Source: Acidimicrobiia bacterium (GTDB lineage: Bacteria > Actinomycetota > Acidimicrobiia > Acidimicrobiales > JANYDT01). Taken from it: a DNA stretch of 40,432 bases. The position numbers and the translations under genes are program-made. A model generated the notes under the pieces. The model did no database searches. It saw only the letters and a list, made by a program, of their open reading frames with translations, and was not told where the DNA came from. Position 1 is the first letter of the stretch. The number at the start of each line of letters is the position of its first letter. Positions 18,349-28,202 of this stretch are shown one piece after another. The stretch spans positions 1 to 40,432 of the forward strand of contig JANYDT010000039.1 in assembly GCA_025359845.1 (NCBI GenBank), read 5' to 3'.

Positions 18349-18780
18349 TCACCGATCGACGATACGGTACGTGAGGCGCAGTGCCCTCGCCCCGGCCCTT
18401 ATTCCTGATTCGTCGTCGCCTGACTATACGATCAGCGCCGCATCAAGGTACTCCGATGCCGCGATTGCCTCAGCCCCCAGCGTTGACACGCGATGAACGT
18501 CAGCGATCTCGGCCATACGCATGGCGAGGGTCTGCATTGCCACGACTTCAATGGACGCAGGGAGAACGATAAGTTTGCGGCCCAGCGCGACCCGTTGTTC
18601 CTGCGTCCACGATCCGGTGAGCTGACGGCCACGCGCCGAGACCACGCTCTTGCACAGCCGCAACAGATAGAGGTTCGTAGTGGAGAGCTCGTGTGTTGTT
18701 TTTACGCGCGCCAGCGCTGGGCTGCATTCATCGGCGAGTACATCACGCAAAAGGTGATCGTCAAGTACTGCCTTTGTCAT
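18349..18780 (-). pseudogene. PIN-like toxin candidate interrupted by an in-frame TAG
   Basis: ORF 18424-18780 (MTKAVLDDHLLRDVLADE...STTNLYLLRLCKSV...LPASIEVVAMQTLAMRMAEIADVHRVSTLGAEAIAASEYLDAALIV*) continues in frame after the TAG as SGDDESGIRAGARALRLTYRIVDR*. Confidence 0.55.
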
Positions 18781-19014
18781 GTCGTGGCAAGATCCGGGTC
18801 ATCTCCGAGGGAAGCGACAAATGCGGCGTGTGCTTCACGCGAGAGCAAGTCACTCAGGAGTCGACGACCCTCGCCCTGAGGCACTGTCAACACCCCCAAA
18901 ACCTAAGTCGATCATGTCTACAGGGCCACCCTTATCGAGATGCCAACGATGACGGACGGACGCCGGAAGCGAGACCTGCCCTGATGTTGACACTAGGTGC
19001 TGCTGTACGGACAT
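18777..19014 (-). pseudogene. AbrB/MazE-type antitoxin, frameshifted at a 5-nt homopolymer
   Basis: ATG at 19014: MSVQQHLVSTSGQVSLPASVRHRWHLDKGGPVDMIDLGFG, then after the C5/G5 run (18893-18897) the other frame gives VLTVPQGEGRRLLSDLLSREAHAAFVASLGDDPDLATT*, overlapping the toxin ATG by 4 bp. Confidence 0.65.
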
Positions 19015-19153
19015 AGCACGATTGTACTTAGTGGCCGGGGGGCAGCCACCAAATGCGCGGTCATCAAATGCGTACTTCGGTCACCGCCGCGGGCCTGAGG
19101 ATAGGCCAGGGGCGCCGACGAGACAGAGCCGGGGGATGCGCCCCCTGAGAAAT

Positions 19154-20092
19154 CTAGACAGCGAGTAGGTCGCGGGCCCCCGTGTCGGAGGAGGGGTGGC
19201 GCAGCTTCGACATGGCCCGGGCCTCGATCTGACGAATCCGTTCCCGGGTGAGATTGAAATGCTCCCCAACTTCTTCGAGAGTCCGCGGTTCGCCGCGGTC
19301 GAGCCCGAAGCGCAGGCGCAAGATCTCGCGCTCTCGCTCGTCGAGCGGCCCCAGCAGTTTGGTGATCTCTTCGGGGAGGAGGCTGGTGGCCGCCATTTCG
19401 AAGGGGGACTCAGCCGAGCGGTCTTCGACCACGTCGCCCAACTCGGCGTCGCCATCTTCTCGGAGGGGCTCAGACAGCGACAACGGTTCCGCGGCAAAGC
19501 GCAGAGCTTCGGTGACCTTGTCTTCGGGCATCTCGACCTCGGCCGAAAGTTCGGACAGCGTGGCCGGGCGTCCCAATTTGAGTTCGAGACGGGCGCGGGC
19601 CTTCTGCAGCCGGGCGAGCGTGTCGCCGGCATGGACTGGTAGGCGGATGGTTCGGCCGGTATTGGCGATGCCACGGGTGATGGCTTGACGAATCCACCAC
19701 GTGGCATAGGTCGAGAACTTGAAACCCTTGCGCCAGTCGAACTTTTCGACCGCATGCATGAGGCCGAGATTGCCCTCTTGGATCAAGTCGAGCAGCGGCA
19801 GCCCCGAAGCCTGATATTTCTTGGCGATCGAGACAACGAGCCGCAGGTTGGACTGAACGAATGTGCGCTCGGCATCTTCACCGCCCTTGGCGTGTTTGCG
19901 GAGGTCTCGCTTTTTGGCCGCGGTGATCTCTTTGCCCCCGGCGTCAAGGGTCGTCTGTGCCTCTTTGCCCTCTTCGATGGCTTGGGCCAGCCGAACTTCG
20001 TCGTCTTTGGTGAGCAGCGCGTACTGGCCGATATCAGTCAGATACAGCCGGACAAGGTCCTCTTCATCGCGCTCGATGCGTTCTTTGGCCAC
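19154..20092 (-). CDS. Sigma-70 family RNA polymerase sigma factor (principal/SigA-SigB type)
   Basis: DLVRLYLTDIGQYALLTKDDEVRLAQAIE, NLRLVVSIAKKYQASGLPLLDLIQEGNLGLMHAVEKFDWRKGFKFSTYATWWIRQAITRGIAN, TLEEVGEHFNLTRERIRQIEARAMSKLRHP. Confidence 0.97.
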   Translation of the reverse strand: MAKERIERDEEDLVRLYLTDIGQYALLTKDDEVRLAQAIEEGKEAQTTLDAGGKEITAAKKRDLRKHAKGGEDAERTFVQSNLRLVVSIAKKYQASGLPLLDLIQEGNLGLMHAVEKFDWRKGFKFSTYATWWIRQAITRGIANTGRTIRLPVHAGDTLARLQKARARLELKLGRPATLSELSAEVEMPEDKVTEALRFAAEPLSLSEPLREDGDAELGDVVEDRSAESPFEMAATSLLPEEITKLLGPLDEREREILRLRFGLDRGEPRTLEEVGEHFNLTRERIRQIEARAMSKLRHPSSDTGARDLLAV

Positions 20093-20253
20093 GTTCGGTG
20101 GGTGTCCTTTGTTGGGGGGAGGCAGGTCGGCCGGGCTCTACAACGAAAACCAGGAGAATGCAAGGATACTGGTCCGTCAAGTGGTTGGGAACCGCCAACG
20201 CAAGAATCGTGTAGCAATAGTCAGAACGCTCGAAGACGGGAAAGGTCGCGACC

Positions 20254-20625
20254 ATGTCGGAACAACTTCAGAACCAGGTCCGAGACACCCCTCGAGACAC
20301 CCCCGGTGCGCCATCAGGAGAGGTGGAATTGACCATCGTCACCATGCGCTTCGACGCGTCTGATCCGGCCGGATTGGCCGCCACGTTGTCTAAATATGTG
20401 GTCACCACCAGGCACGAAGCCGGTTGCCGCAACGTCGATCTCTGCGTATCGGTAACCCGACCCGGGCGCTTTGTGATCATCGAGAAGTGGGAGTCGCCGG
20501 TCCATCAGCAAACCCATTTCGACGGATCGTCGATGGTCGAGATGGCAACGTCGTGCAGGGGTCTGCTTTCAATGGCCCCCGAGATCGACCTCCTCGAGGG
20601 CATCAGCGCACACGATTTGAACTGA
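20254..20625 (+). CDS. Putative quinol/antibiotic biosynthesis monooxygenase (ABM fold)
   Basis: ELTIVTMRFDASDPAGLAATLSKYVVTTRHEAGCRNVDLCVSVTRPGRFVIIEKWESPVHQQTHFDG. Confidence 0.85.
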   Translation: MSEQLQNQVRDTPRDTPGAPSGEVELTIVTMRFDASDPAGLAATLSKYVVTTRHEAGCRNVDLCVSVTRPGRFVIIEKWESPVHQQTHFDGSSMVEMATSCRGLLSMAPEIDLLEGISAHDLN

Positions 20626-20703
20626 TCGACCCATCTTTGGCCCAATTGACTGCGCCGTCTGATCTAAGCGGAACTGGGCGGCCGTATGAAAAGAGTGGAC
20701 GGG

Positions 20704-21897
20704 TCACGTGATCACACCGGCGGCGCGCAACGCCGCGATTTGCTCGGGCGACCGACCTAGTTCGGCCAACAGCTCGTCGTTGTGCTGGCCCATGGTCGGG
20801 GCCAAGGGTGTCACGTCGGGCTGGGTCACGCTGAAGCGAACCGGATGGCGGGCTTCCAGGATGCGACCGACCGCAGGATGCCACCGCACCCGTACCGATT
20901 CGTTGTGCTGGATCTGCGGATTGTCGGGCAAATCCTGCAACGACAAGACCCTGCCAAAGGGCACCTGTTCGGCTTCGAGGCGGGCCACGAGATCGTCGGT
21001 CGCCCACGTTTCGAACGCCTCGGCCAGCGCCGCGCCGAGGTCCTCCAAATTGAGGACGCGCTGGCGGGCCGAGGCGTACCGCTCGTCTTCGACCCATTCG
21101 GGGTGCCCTAGGGCTCGATACAGACCGTAGAACTCTTGATCGGTGGCGCAAAAGTAGGTGAGGCTGCCATCCGCGGTGCGCTGGAGTCGGTATACCTGCG
21201 CGAGGGTGGGGGAGCGCTGACTCGTTTCGTTGTCGAGTAATCCGGCCGACATATAGCCATCGGGAAAGAAGAAGGCGATAGCGGCGTCGAGCATTGGTAC
21301 AATTAGGTGCTGGCCGCCCGCGCCGCGGTCGCGGGCGAACAGCGCGGCGCAGACCGATTGGGCGGTCGCCAGCGAAGTCGCTTTGTCGCACACGATGGTG
21401 CGAACAAGATCAGGAAAGGGGATCTCCGGGTTGACTTGCACCGCGACATGGCCCGAAAGACCTTGAATGATGGGGTCGTACACGCGCCGCTGGGCGTAGG
21501 GGCCGTCGGGGCCGTAGCCACTGATCGACACGTAAATGATCTGCGGGTTCACGGCGCTTACGTCGTCGTACCCCAGTCCCAACCGATCGACCACACCGGG
21601 GCGCCAGTTCTGAATGAAAACGTCGGCGTCTTTGCACAGATCGAGCACCACTTGACGGCCGGCGGCCACGGTCACGTCTATGCACAAGGCTTTCTTGCCC
21701 CGGTTGCAGTTGACGTACAGACCGCTCATGCCGTGGTGATGAGGGCCGTTCGCCATGCCGCGAGTGACGTCGCCCAGACCCGGCGATTCCACTTTGATCA
21801 CCTCAGCACCTTGATCGGCCAGCCACATCGCCGCGAACGGCCCAGAGACCACGGCCGAGAAATCGATCACCTTCACACCCACGAGCGGACCAGACAT
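20704..21897 (-). CDS. CaiB/BaiF (family III) CoA transferase
   Basis: PLVGVKVIDFSAVVSGPFAAMWLADQGAEVIKVESPGLGDVTRG; NRGKKALCIDVTVAAGRQVVLDLCKDADVFIQNWRPGVVDRLGLGYDDV. Confidence 0.96.
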   Translation of the reverse strand: MSGPLVGVKVIDFSAVVSGPFAAMWLADQGAEVIKVESPGLGDVTRGMANGPHHHGMSGLYVNCNRGKKALCIDVTVAAGRQVVLDLCKDADVFIQNWRPGVVDRLGLGYDDVSAVNPQIIYVSISGYGPDGPYAQRRVYDPIIQGLSGHVAVQVNPEIPFPDLVRTIVCDKATSLATAQSVCAALFARDRGAGGQHLIVPMLDAAIAFFFPDGYMSAGLLDNETSQRSPTLAQVYRLQRTADGSLTYFCATDQEFYGLYRALGHPEWVEDERYASARQRVLNLEDLGAALAEAFETWATDDLVARLEAEQVPFGRVLSLQDLPDNPQIQHNESVRVRWHPAVGRILEARHPVRFSVTQPDVTPLAPTMGQHNDELLAELGRSPEQIAALRAAGVIT

Positions 21898-21952
21898 GGG
21901 CGCACCTTACCGGCCTACCTTGCGAATCCAAGGGCTACGACTGCTGGGGGAG

Positions 21953-22471
21953 TCACCAAGCAGCGTCGGTCTGCGGAAACCGGTCCGGGGTATGGCCTCG
22001 CTTGGCCACGAGGAAGGTCCGAGTGAATGTGCACACGACGATGGCGTTCTGGTTCAGGCCCCGGGTCTTGACCGATACGATTCCCGAGGTCGGGCGGCTC
22101 GACGATTCGCGCTTGTCAGTGACCAACGATTCGGCGTACAGCGTGTCGCCCACGAACACCGGATTGGGGAGACGAATTTGGTCCCACGCCAAGTTGGCCA
22201 TGGCATTCTGGGTGAGGTCGCTCACGCTCATGCCGGTGACCAAGGCGACGGTGAACGTCGAGTTGACCAACGCCTTTTTGTAGATTCCCCCTTCCGAATA
22301 GTGATTGTTGAAGTGCAGCTGGTTGGTGTTGAGGGTGAGGTTCGTGAACCATATGTTGTCGGTCTCGGTGATGGTGCGACCGAGCTGGTGCTGGTAGACG
22401 TCGCCGATCTCGAAATCTTCGAAGCAGCGGCCGGTCCAGCCCGGCTGGATGGTGGCGGTGGGTTCAGACAT
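21953..22471 (-). CDS. MaoC family dehydratase
   Basis: GRCFEDFEIGDVYQHQLGRTITETDNIWFTNLTLNTNQLHFN; PVFVGDTLYAESLV. Confidence 0.94.
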   Translation of the reverse strand: MSEPTATIQPGWTGRCFEDFEIGDVYQHQLGRTITETDNIWFTNLTLNTNQLHFNNHYSEGGIYKKALVNSTFTVALVTGMSVSDLTQNAMANLAWDQIRLPNPVFVGDTLYAESLVTDKRESSSRPTSGIVSVKTRGLNQNAIVVCTFTRTFLVAKRGHTPDRFPQTDAAW

Positions 22472-22590
22472 TTCGATCTCCTCGGGGCGGTACTTCGATC
22501 GTCGGGCTCTGATTCTGGCTCGGAACTGATCCGAGCTGGTCGCGCCGGTTGATCCACGGGTCGGTGTCCACGCTCGACTAAACCTGAGGG

Positions 22591-23775
22591 ATGCCTCCGA
22601 TCATCGTCGCCCGCGCCCGGCGCGATACGCCCGCCGCGTCGAAGGTGCTCCATTTCAACAACGCGGGCGCCGCCCTTCCTCCTCAACACGTCACCGACAC
22701 TGTCGTCAATCACCTGCGGCTCGAGTCCGAGATCGGGTCGTATGAGGCCGCCGCGCACGCACAAGAACGGTGTCAAGGGGTCTATTCGAGCGTGGCCTCG
22801 TTGCTCAACGCACAGCCGGGCGAGATTGCGCTGGGGGAGAGCGCCAGCACAGCGTGGGCCGCAGCATTCCACTCGATCCCGTTCCAGGCCGGCGACCGGG
22901 TGCTCACCTCCATGGTCGAGTACATCAGCAACTATCTCGGCTTCATGGTGATGCGCGATCGCGTCGGCATCGAAATTACGCCTATCCCCGACGACAATTA
23001 CGGACAACTCGACGTCGATGCGCTGCGGGCGATGCTCGACGAGCGGGTCAAGCTCATCGCCATAACCCACGTGCCCAGCAACGGCGGGCTTGTCAACCCG
23101 GCCGAGGCTATTGGCGCGGTCGCTCGCCGCAACAACATTCTGTTCCTGCTCGACGCCTGCCAGTCGGTCGGGCAGATCCCCGTCGACGTCGAAGCCATCG
23201 GCTGCGACTTTCTCTCGTTCACCGGTCGCAAGTATCTCAGGGCCCCACGAGGCACCGGCGGTCTGTACGTGCGCTCGAGCGTGCTCGAGCAGCTCACACC
23301 AAGGACGGCGGACAGTCGCTCGGCCACGTGGACGGCCCACGATCGATACGAGTACGCCCCCGGGGCGCAGCGGTTCGAGACTTTCGAACACAACGTCGCT
23401 GCCCGCCTAGGACTCGGCGCCGCCGCTGACTACGCCCAGCTGTGGGGCCTCGATGCCATCGAAGCGCGCATCGTCAAGGCCGCCACCAACTTGAGGGAGC
23501 AACTGGGCGAAATGGCCGGCGTGACAGTGCACGACAAGGGCGAGCGCAAATGCGGGATCGTGACCTTCTCGGTGTCGGGGCTGGACGCCCATCAGGTGAA
23601 GTCGGCGCTCTCGGCTGAGCGGGTCAACGTATGGGTCACAGCCAAGGAGTCAACCTTGCTTGACATGGAGGCCCGACGGATCGACACAATGCTGCGGGCC
23701 TCGCTTCACTATTACAACTCCGATGACGAGATCGACCGGTTCTGCGGGCTCATCGCCATGCTCGCCCGGCCCTGA
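22591..23775 (+). CDS. Class V aminotransferase family PLP enzyme
   Basis: LHFNNAGAALPPQHV; ITHVPSNGGLVNPAEAIGAVARRNNILFLLDACQSVGQIPVDVEAIGCDFLSFTGRKYLRAPRGTGGLYV. Confidence 0.95.
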   Translation: MPPIIVARARRDTPAASKVLHFNNAGAALPPQHVTDTVVNHLRLESEIGSYEAAAHAQERCQGVYSSVASLLNAQPGEIALGESASTAWAAAFHSIPFQAGDRVLTSMVEYISNYLGFMVMRDRVGIEITPIPDDNYGQLDVDALRAMLDERVKLIAITHVPSNGGLVNPAEAIGAVARRNNILFLLDACQSVGQIPVDVEAIGCDFLSFTGRKYLRAPRGTGGLYVRSSVLEQLTPRTADSRSATWTAHDRYEYAPGAQRFETFEHNVAARLGLGAAADYAQLWGLDAIEARIVKAATNLREQLGEMAGVTVHDKGERKCGIVTFSVSGLDAHQVKSALSAERVNVWVTAKESTLLDMEARRIDTMLRASLHYYNSDDEIDRFCGLIAMLARP

Positions 23776-23867
23776 ACCTCGGGTCTGGGGGCTGCTCCAC
23801 CCGCCAGGGCGAGTAACGCTAGGTCCAGCTAGGTCTTGCGCCGCCGAATCGACCATTCTGGACGACG

Positions 23868-25430
23868 ATGAATGAGCAACTTCCTGTCGCCGGGTTCTGG
23901 CGCGTGGCGACCGCCGATCCGGATCGAGTGGCGATCGTCGATGGCGATGGCACATCGACCACGTTCGGCCAGCTGCTGGTCACCTCGAGGGCGATAGCCC
24001 GCGGATTGCAGGCCCTCGGAGTGCACCGAGGTGACGCCGTCGCCATGGTCATACCCAACCACCGTTCCTACTTCGAGGTGATGCTCGCGGCGATGGAAAC
24101 CGGAATCTACCTGACGCCGATCAACTCGCACCTTGCCGCGCCCGAGATCGAACACGTGCTGTCCGACAGCGGGGCAAAGGCCATGTTCGCTCACGAACAA
24201 CTGGCCGATGTGTGCCAGAAGGCGGCCGACGCCGCCGGATTTCCATTGGATCGGCGCTTCTCGATCGGCGTCATTGCCGGATTTCGGCCCTACTCCGATA
24301 TGTGGGTCGAAGGCGACGCTCCGCCGGACCCCCGCAGTCCCGGTGCGCCGATGATTTACACATCCGGCACTACGGGCAAGCCCAAGGGTGTCCGGCGGGC
24401 ACTGCCCGAAGGCGACCCCGACGACGCTTTCACCCATCCCGCGGTGCTTCTGTGCAAAGGCTTCGGAATTCCCGTGGGTACGGGCTCGCATCTCGTATGC
24501 GGGCCGCTCTATCACTCGGGGCCGTTCGCCGGGGCCAACAGCAGCTTGCACGCGGGCAAGACGCTCGTGCTGATGGACCGGTGGGCGCCCGAGCGCTGCC
24601 TCGAGTTGCTCGAACGCCACCGCATCGACAGCTCCCAGATGGTGCCGACGATGTTCCATCGCCTGCTCGGACTTACCGACGCGGTACGTGCCCGATACGA
24701 CCTGTCCGCCCTGAAAAGCGTTTATCACACGGGTGCGCCTTGTCCTAGAGAGGTGAAGCAGAAGATGATGGACTGGTGGGGCCCGGTCGTGTACGAAACG
24801 TACGGCGGGACCGAGGGCGCCGCCACGGTCGCCACCCCCCGGCGCTGGCTGGAGCGCCCGGGCACTGTCGGACGGGCCATCTACAACACGACGGTTCACA
24901 TACTCGACGCGGATTTCAAGCCCGTGCCCTCCGGCGAGACCGGCGACATCTGGATCGAAAACTCCACGCACGCGCCGAGCGAGTATTTCAACGATCCCGA
25001 GAAGACGAGCCGCATGCGGCGCGGCAACATGATCACGCTCGGCGACATTGGCTACCTCGATGCGGACGGCTATTTATTTCTGCGCGATCGCAAGATCGAC
25101 ATGATCATCTCGGGCGGCGTGAATATCTACCCGGCCGAGGTCGAGGGCGCGCTTCTCTCGGCGTCTTACGTCGCCGACGCGGTGGTGATCGGCGTTCCGG
25201 ATGAGGAGTGGGGCGAGTCGGTCAAAGCCATAGTTGAGCTCCGCCCAGGTATCGATGCGACGCCCGAGTTGGAGGCCGCGCTCATCGAGCACTGTCGCGA
25301 GAGCATCGCTAAGTTCAAGCTCCCGCGGTCGGTCGATTTCGTCGCCCGACTGCCCCGGCTTCCGAACGGCAAAGTCGAGAAGCGGCGCCTCCGCGAGCCC
25401 TATTGGGCCGGCCGCAACCAAATTATCTGA
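23868..25430 (+). CDS. AMP-dependent acyl-CoA synthetase
   Basis: MIYTSGTTGKPKGVRRALPEGDP (P-loop), VYETYGGTEGA, GDIGYLDADGYLFLRDRKIDMIISGGVNIYPAEVE, PNGKVEKRRLRE. Confidence 0.97.
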   Translation: MNEQLPVAGFWRVATADPDRVAIVDGDGTSTTFGQLLVTSRAIARGLQALGVHRGDAVAMVIPNHRSYFEVMLAAMETGIYLTPINSHLAAPEIEHVLSDSGAKAMFAHEQLADVCQKAADAAGFPLDRRFSIGVIAGFRPYSDMWVEGDAPPDPRSPGAPMIYTSGTTGKPKGVRRALPEGDPDDAFTHPAVLLCKGFGIPVGTGSHLVCGPLYHSGPFAGANSSLHAGKTLVLMDRWAPERCLELLERHRIDSSQMVPTMFHRLLGLTDAVRARYDLSALKSVYHTGAPCPREVKQKMMDWWGPVVYETYGGTEGAATVATPRRWLERPGTVGRAIYNTTVHILDADFKPVPSGETGDIWIENSTHAPSEYFNDPEKTSRMRRGNMITLGDIGYLDADGYLFLRDRKIDMIISGGVNIYPAEVEGALLSASYVADAVVIGVPDEEWGESVKAIVELRPGIDATPELEAALIEHCRESIAKFKLPRSVDFVARLPRLPNGKVEKRRLREPYWAGRNQII

Positions 25431-25457
25431 CGCCCCTGCGGCCAAGTTGCCCGCGCC

Positions 25458-26381
25458 TCACCCGAGCAGGCGCTTCACTTCGGCCATCGCCTCGACCGCA
25501 TCGGACCACCGACCCGACGCTGGATACACAGCCACGTTGAAGCCGGTGCAGCCGGCCTCCACGTAGGCATGAAAGGCCCGTGCGATGTCGTCGGGGGTCC
25601 CGCAGGGGGCAAACTTGGCGAAGCGCTCGAAGGGCACCTGGTACAAGGCTTCCATCTCCTTACCGACCGCGACCGCCCCCTCCGCGGGAGTGTCGCCCAC
25701 ACCGACCCACAGCTGCAGCCCGTGCTGCCAACCGCCGTCGGGCACCCGTGCGCCGGCCGCTTCGGAAATCGAAGCGATGCGCCCGCCGTACTGCTGGGGC
25801 GTGGTCCAGATGCCCAGCCAACCGTCACCGTAAAGCCCCGTCCGGCGCAACGCCGCAGGGGTCCGTCCGCCCACCACGATACGCACCTTGGCTGGCGGTC
25901 GAGGCAAGATTTGCGCGGCCCGCATCGAGAAGAACTCGCCTTCGTGATCGAGCGGGGCTCCGGTCAACAACGCTCGCAGCACCGAGAGGCTTTCGTTGGT
26001 CCGACGGCCCCGGGTGGCGGGATCGACCCCGCAGATCTCGATCTCGTGACGATCTTCACCGGCGACGCCGATGCCCAACTCCAAGGTCCGCGTCAGTCCG
26101 AGCGCTTGCGTCAGCGTGACGATCTGGCGGGCGACAGGCACGGGATGGCGCAGCGCCAGCAGGTACACACCGATAGCCACGTCGAGGCGGGGTTCCAGCG
26201 CGGCGAGTGTCGCGGCATGGACGATGCCGTCGATGCCCCATCCGGTATGGAAGCTGATGTGGTCGGCCGAACCGACGTGATCGAGGCCCGCGTCAGCCAT
26301 AGCTGACAAGGCTTCCCGCCACGACGAGGGGTCCTGAGTTAGCGCCTGACGGGAGAGGAACAGTCCGACGCGCGCACTCAT
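25458..26381 (-). CDS. LLM class flavin-dependent oxidoreductase (probable F420/FMN luciferase-like)
   Basis: MSARVGLFLSRQALTQDPSSWREALSAMADAGLDHVGSADHISFHTGWGIDGIV...; start overlaps the nitroreductase stop by 4 bp. Confidence 0.93.
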   Translation of the reverse strand: MSARVGLFLSRQALTQDPSSWREALSAMADAGLDHVGSADHISFHTGWGIDGIVHAATLAALEPRLDVAIGVYLLALRHPVPVARQIVTLTQALGLTRTLELGIGVAGEDRHEIEICGVDPATRGRRTNESLSVLRALLTGAPLDHEGEFFSMRAAQILPRPPAKVRIVVGGRTPAALRRTGLYGDGWLGIWTTPQQYGGRIASISEAAGARVPDGGWQHGLQLWVGVGDTPAEGAVAVGKEMEALYQVPFERFAKFAPCGTPDDIARAFHAYVEAGCTGFNVAVYPASGRWSDAVEAMAEVKRLLG

Positions 26382-27031
26382 TTCTGGCGGTTGCCCCAGC
26401 GGTCGAAGTGCGTGACGGCGGCGACGGGCTTGCGCCGGGCCTCGCCGAAGTGGCCGACCGGATAACCGACCGGCACCAGTGCGGCGATCTCCCACTTCTC
26501 GGGCGACGGCACACCCAGCGCTTCCAGCGCAGCTGCGGTTGAAATCCGGATGACCGTTGTGAGAGCGGTGCCCAACCCGAGCGAGCGGGCCGCCAACATG
26601 AAGTTCTGCACCGCGGGATAAACTGACGCGTCGAGGCGGCCAATGTCGAGCGGGCCCTCGGCGTCGGCCGTACCCCACGCAATGATCGGCTGCAGGAACA
26701 ACACCAGCACGGGCACCTCGGCCAAGTGCTCGCCGAGATAGTCGCTCGCATCACGGGTCCGGCGCCAGCTGGCTTCGTCCTCGGGCGACCGGAACGACTG
26801 AGGCGCGCCGAGCACCTTCGAGTAGCGGGCGTAGGCGTCGCGGTACAGCCCGCCGATCACCCCGCGCGACTCCGCGTCGCGGACCACGATGTACTGCACG
26901 GGCTGCACGTTGCCACCGGATGGGGCTTGCTGGGCCGCCTTCAAGCAAGTCCACAAATCGGCCTCGCTGACCGGATCGGGGCGAAACCGCCGGATGGCGC
27001 GGGTAGTCATCAGGGCTTCGATGGTGTCCAT
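26378..27031 (-). CDS. Nitroreductase family protein
   Basis: MDTIEALMTTRAIRRFRPDPVSEADLWTCLKAAQQAPSGGNVQPVQYIVVRD; FMLAARSLGLGTALTTV. Confidence 0.95.
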   Translation of the reverse strand: MDTIEALMTTRAIRRFRPDPVSEADLWTCLKAAQQAPSGGNVQPVQYIVVRDAESRGVIGGLYRDAYARYSKVLGAPQSFRSPEDEASWRRTRDASDYLGEHLAEVPVLVLFLQPIIAWGTADAEGPLDIGRLDASVYPAVQNFMLAARSLGLGTALTTVIRISTAAALEALGVPSPEKWEIAALVPVGYPVGHFGEARRKPVAAVTHFDRWGNRQK

Positions 27032-27041
27032 GCCCGGAGCC

Positions 27042-28157
27042 TCACAGCATTGCGATGTCGGTGTCCAAGCCGAAGGCCAACTTGGCGTAGGTGAGGAGGC
27101 TGCGGTCGCTGATCAACAGGTGGCCCGTGGCGGTGTGCACGTCGCGCAAGCAGCGCGGCAGCGGGCTCGACGAGTACACCGCGGTGCCACCCGCGCTCCG
27201 GTGGCAAAGGTCTACGGCCGTCACGGTGGCTTCGGCGGCGTGCGAGCAGGCGAGGCGGATGCGGGCCTTCTGCGCCGTGCTCACCTTTGTACCCTTCTTG
27301 GTCGTGGCCCACGCGATGGCGACTTCCTCGACGAGGAAGGACCGGGCACTTGACAGCAGCGCCTCGGCCCGGGCCAACGCCAACTGGGCCGGAGGATGGT
27401 CGGCCAACTTGGACCGCGCGAACAGGGGGGTCTTTTCCGTCGCTACCGCAGTCAGCTCCTCGATGGCCCGCCGGGCGATGCCAAGCGTGGTCGAGGCGAC
27501 GCCCGCGGCCAGTAGCGAGAAGTTGGGAAAATGGGCGAGCGGACAGTCGGGCACGGCTTTGGAAAGAAGCGGCTGCACACTGCGACCGGACGGAACGAAC
27601 ACGTCCTTGAACGCGAAGTCGGTCGACCCGGTGCCCCGCAGACCCAAACTGAACCAGGTGTCGAGATCGATCATCTCGTCGCGCGGCACGAACATGAGAT
27701 GGAACTCGCCGTTGTCGCACACCGTTCCGCCCGAAATCCATGTGCTGTGCTGCGCGCCGCTCCCCCAGGACCAGCGACCGTTCACGCGCCAGCCGCCGGC
27801 GACGGTCACGCCCTTGCCGCTGGGCGCGAACGCTCCACCCGTGGACGCCGCCGATCCGAAAACCTCTCGAGCCCAGTCAGGGCTCAGGTACCACGACATC
27901 GAACTCGTGGTTGAGGCGATGTTGGCGCACCAACCCGATGCCCCGTCAGCCGCGCTCAGCGCTTCGATCACCCCAAGGTAGGTGACCGGGTCGACTTCGG
28001 GCCCGCCGTAGACCGCAGGCACGCACATACGGAACAGATCGTTCGACTCGAGCGCGGTGACCACCTCGGGCACCAGGCGGCGAGCCTCTTCGTTGGCTTC
28101 GGCATTGGCTCTTAGGACGGGGGCGACGGAGGCCGCCGCGCTCAGCAGGGTATGCAT
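27042..28157 (-). CDS. Acyl-CoA dehydrogenase family protein, probable flavin-dependent (HsaA-like) monooxygenase oxygenase component
   Basis: ALESNDLFRMCVPAVYGGPEVDPVTYLGVIEALSAADGASGWCANI; VNGRWSWGSGAQHSTWISGG; CHRSAGGTAVYSSSPLPRCLRDVHTATGH. Confidence 0.92.
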   Translation of the reverse strand: MHTLLSAAASVAPVLRANAEANEEARRLVPEVVTALESNDLFRMCVPAVYGGPEVDPVTYLGVIEALSAADGASGWCANIASTTSSMSWYLSPDWAREVFGSAASTGGAFAPSGKGVTVAGGWRVNGRWSWGSGAQHSTWISGGTVCDNGEFHLMFVPRDEMIDLDTWFSLGLRGTGSTDFAFKDVFVPSGRSVQPLLSKAVPDCPLAHFPNFSLLAAGVASTTLGIARRAIEELTAVATEKTPLFARSKLADHPPAQLALARAEALLSSARSFLVEEVAIAWATTKKGTKVSTAQKARIRLACSHAAEATVTAVDLCHRSAGGTAVYSSSPLPRCLRDVHTATGHLLISDRSLLTYAKLAFGLDTDIAML

Positions 28158-28202
28158 GCCCGCACGGTAGCGGCGCGCGCACGGTAGGCGCGCGTGCGCC
28201 CT

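Noticed and set aside
22228-23391. 387-aa minus-strand ORF
   Set aside because: Antisense to the class V aminotransferase and overlapping the MaoC gene in another frame.
23829-24971. 380-aa minus-strand ORF
   Set aside because: Antisense to the acyl-CoA synthetase.
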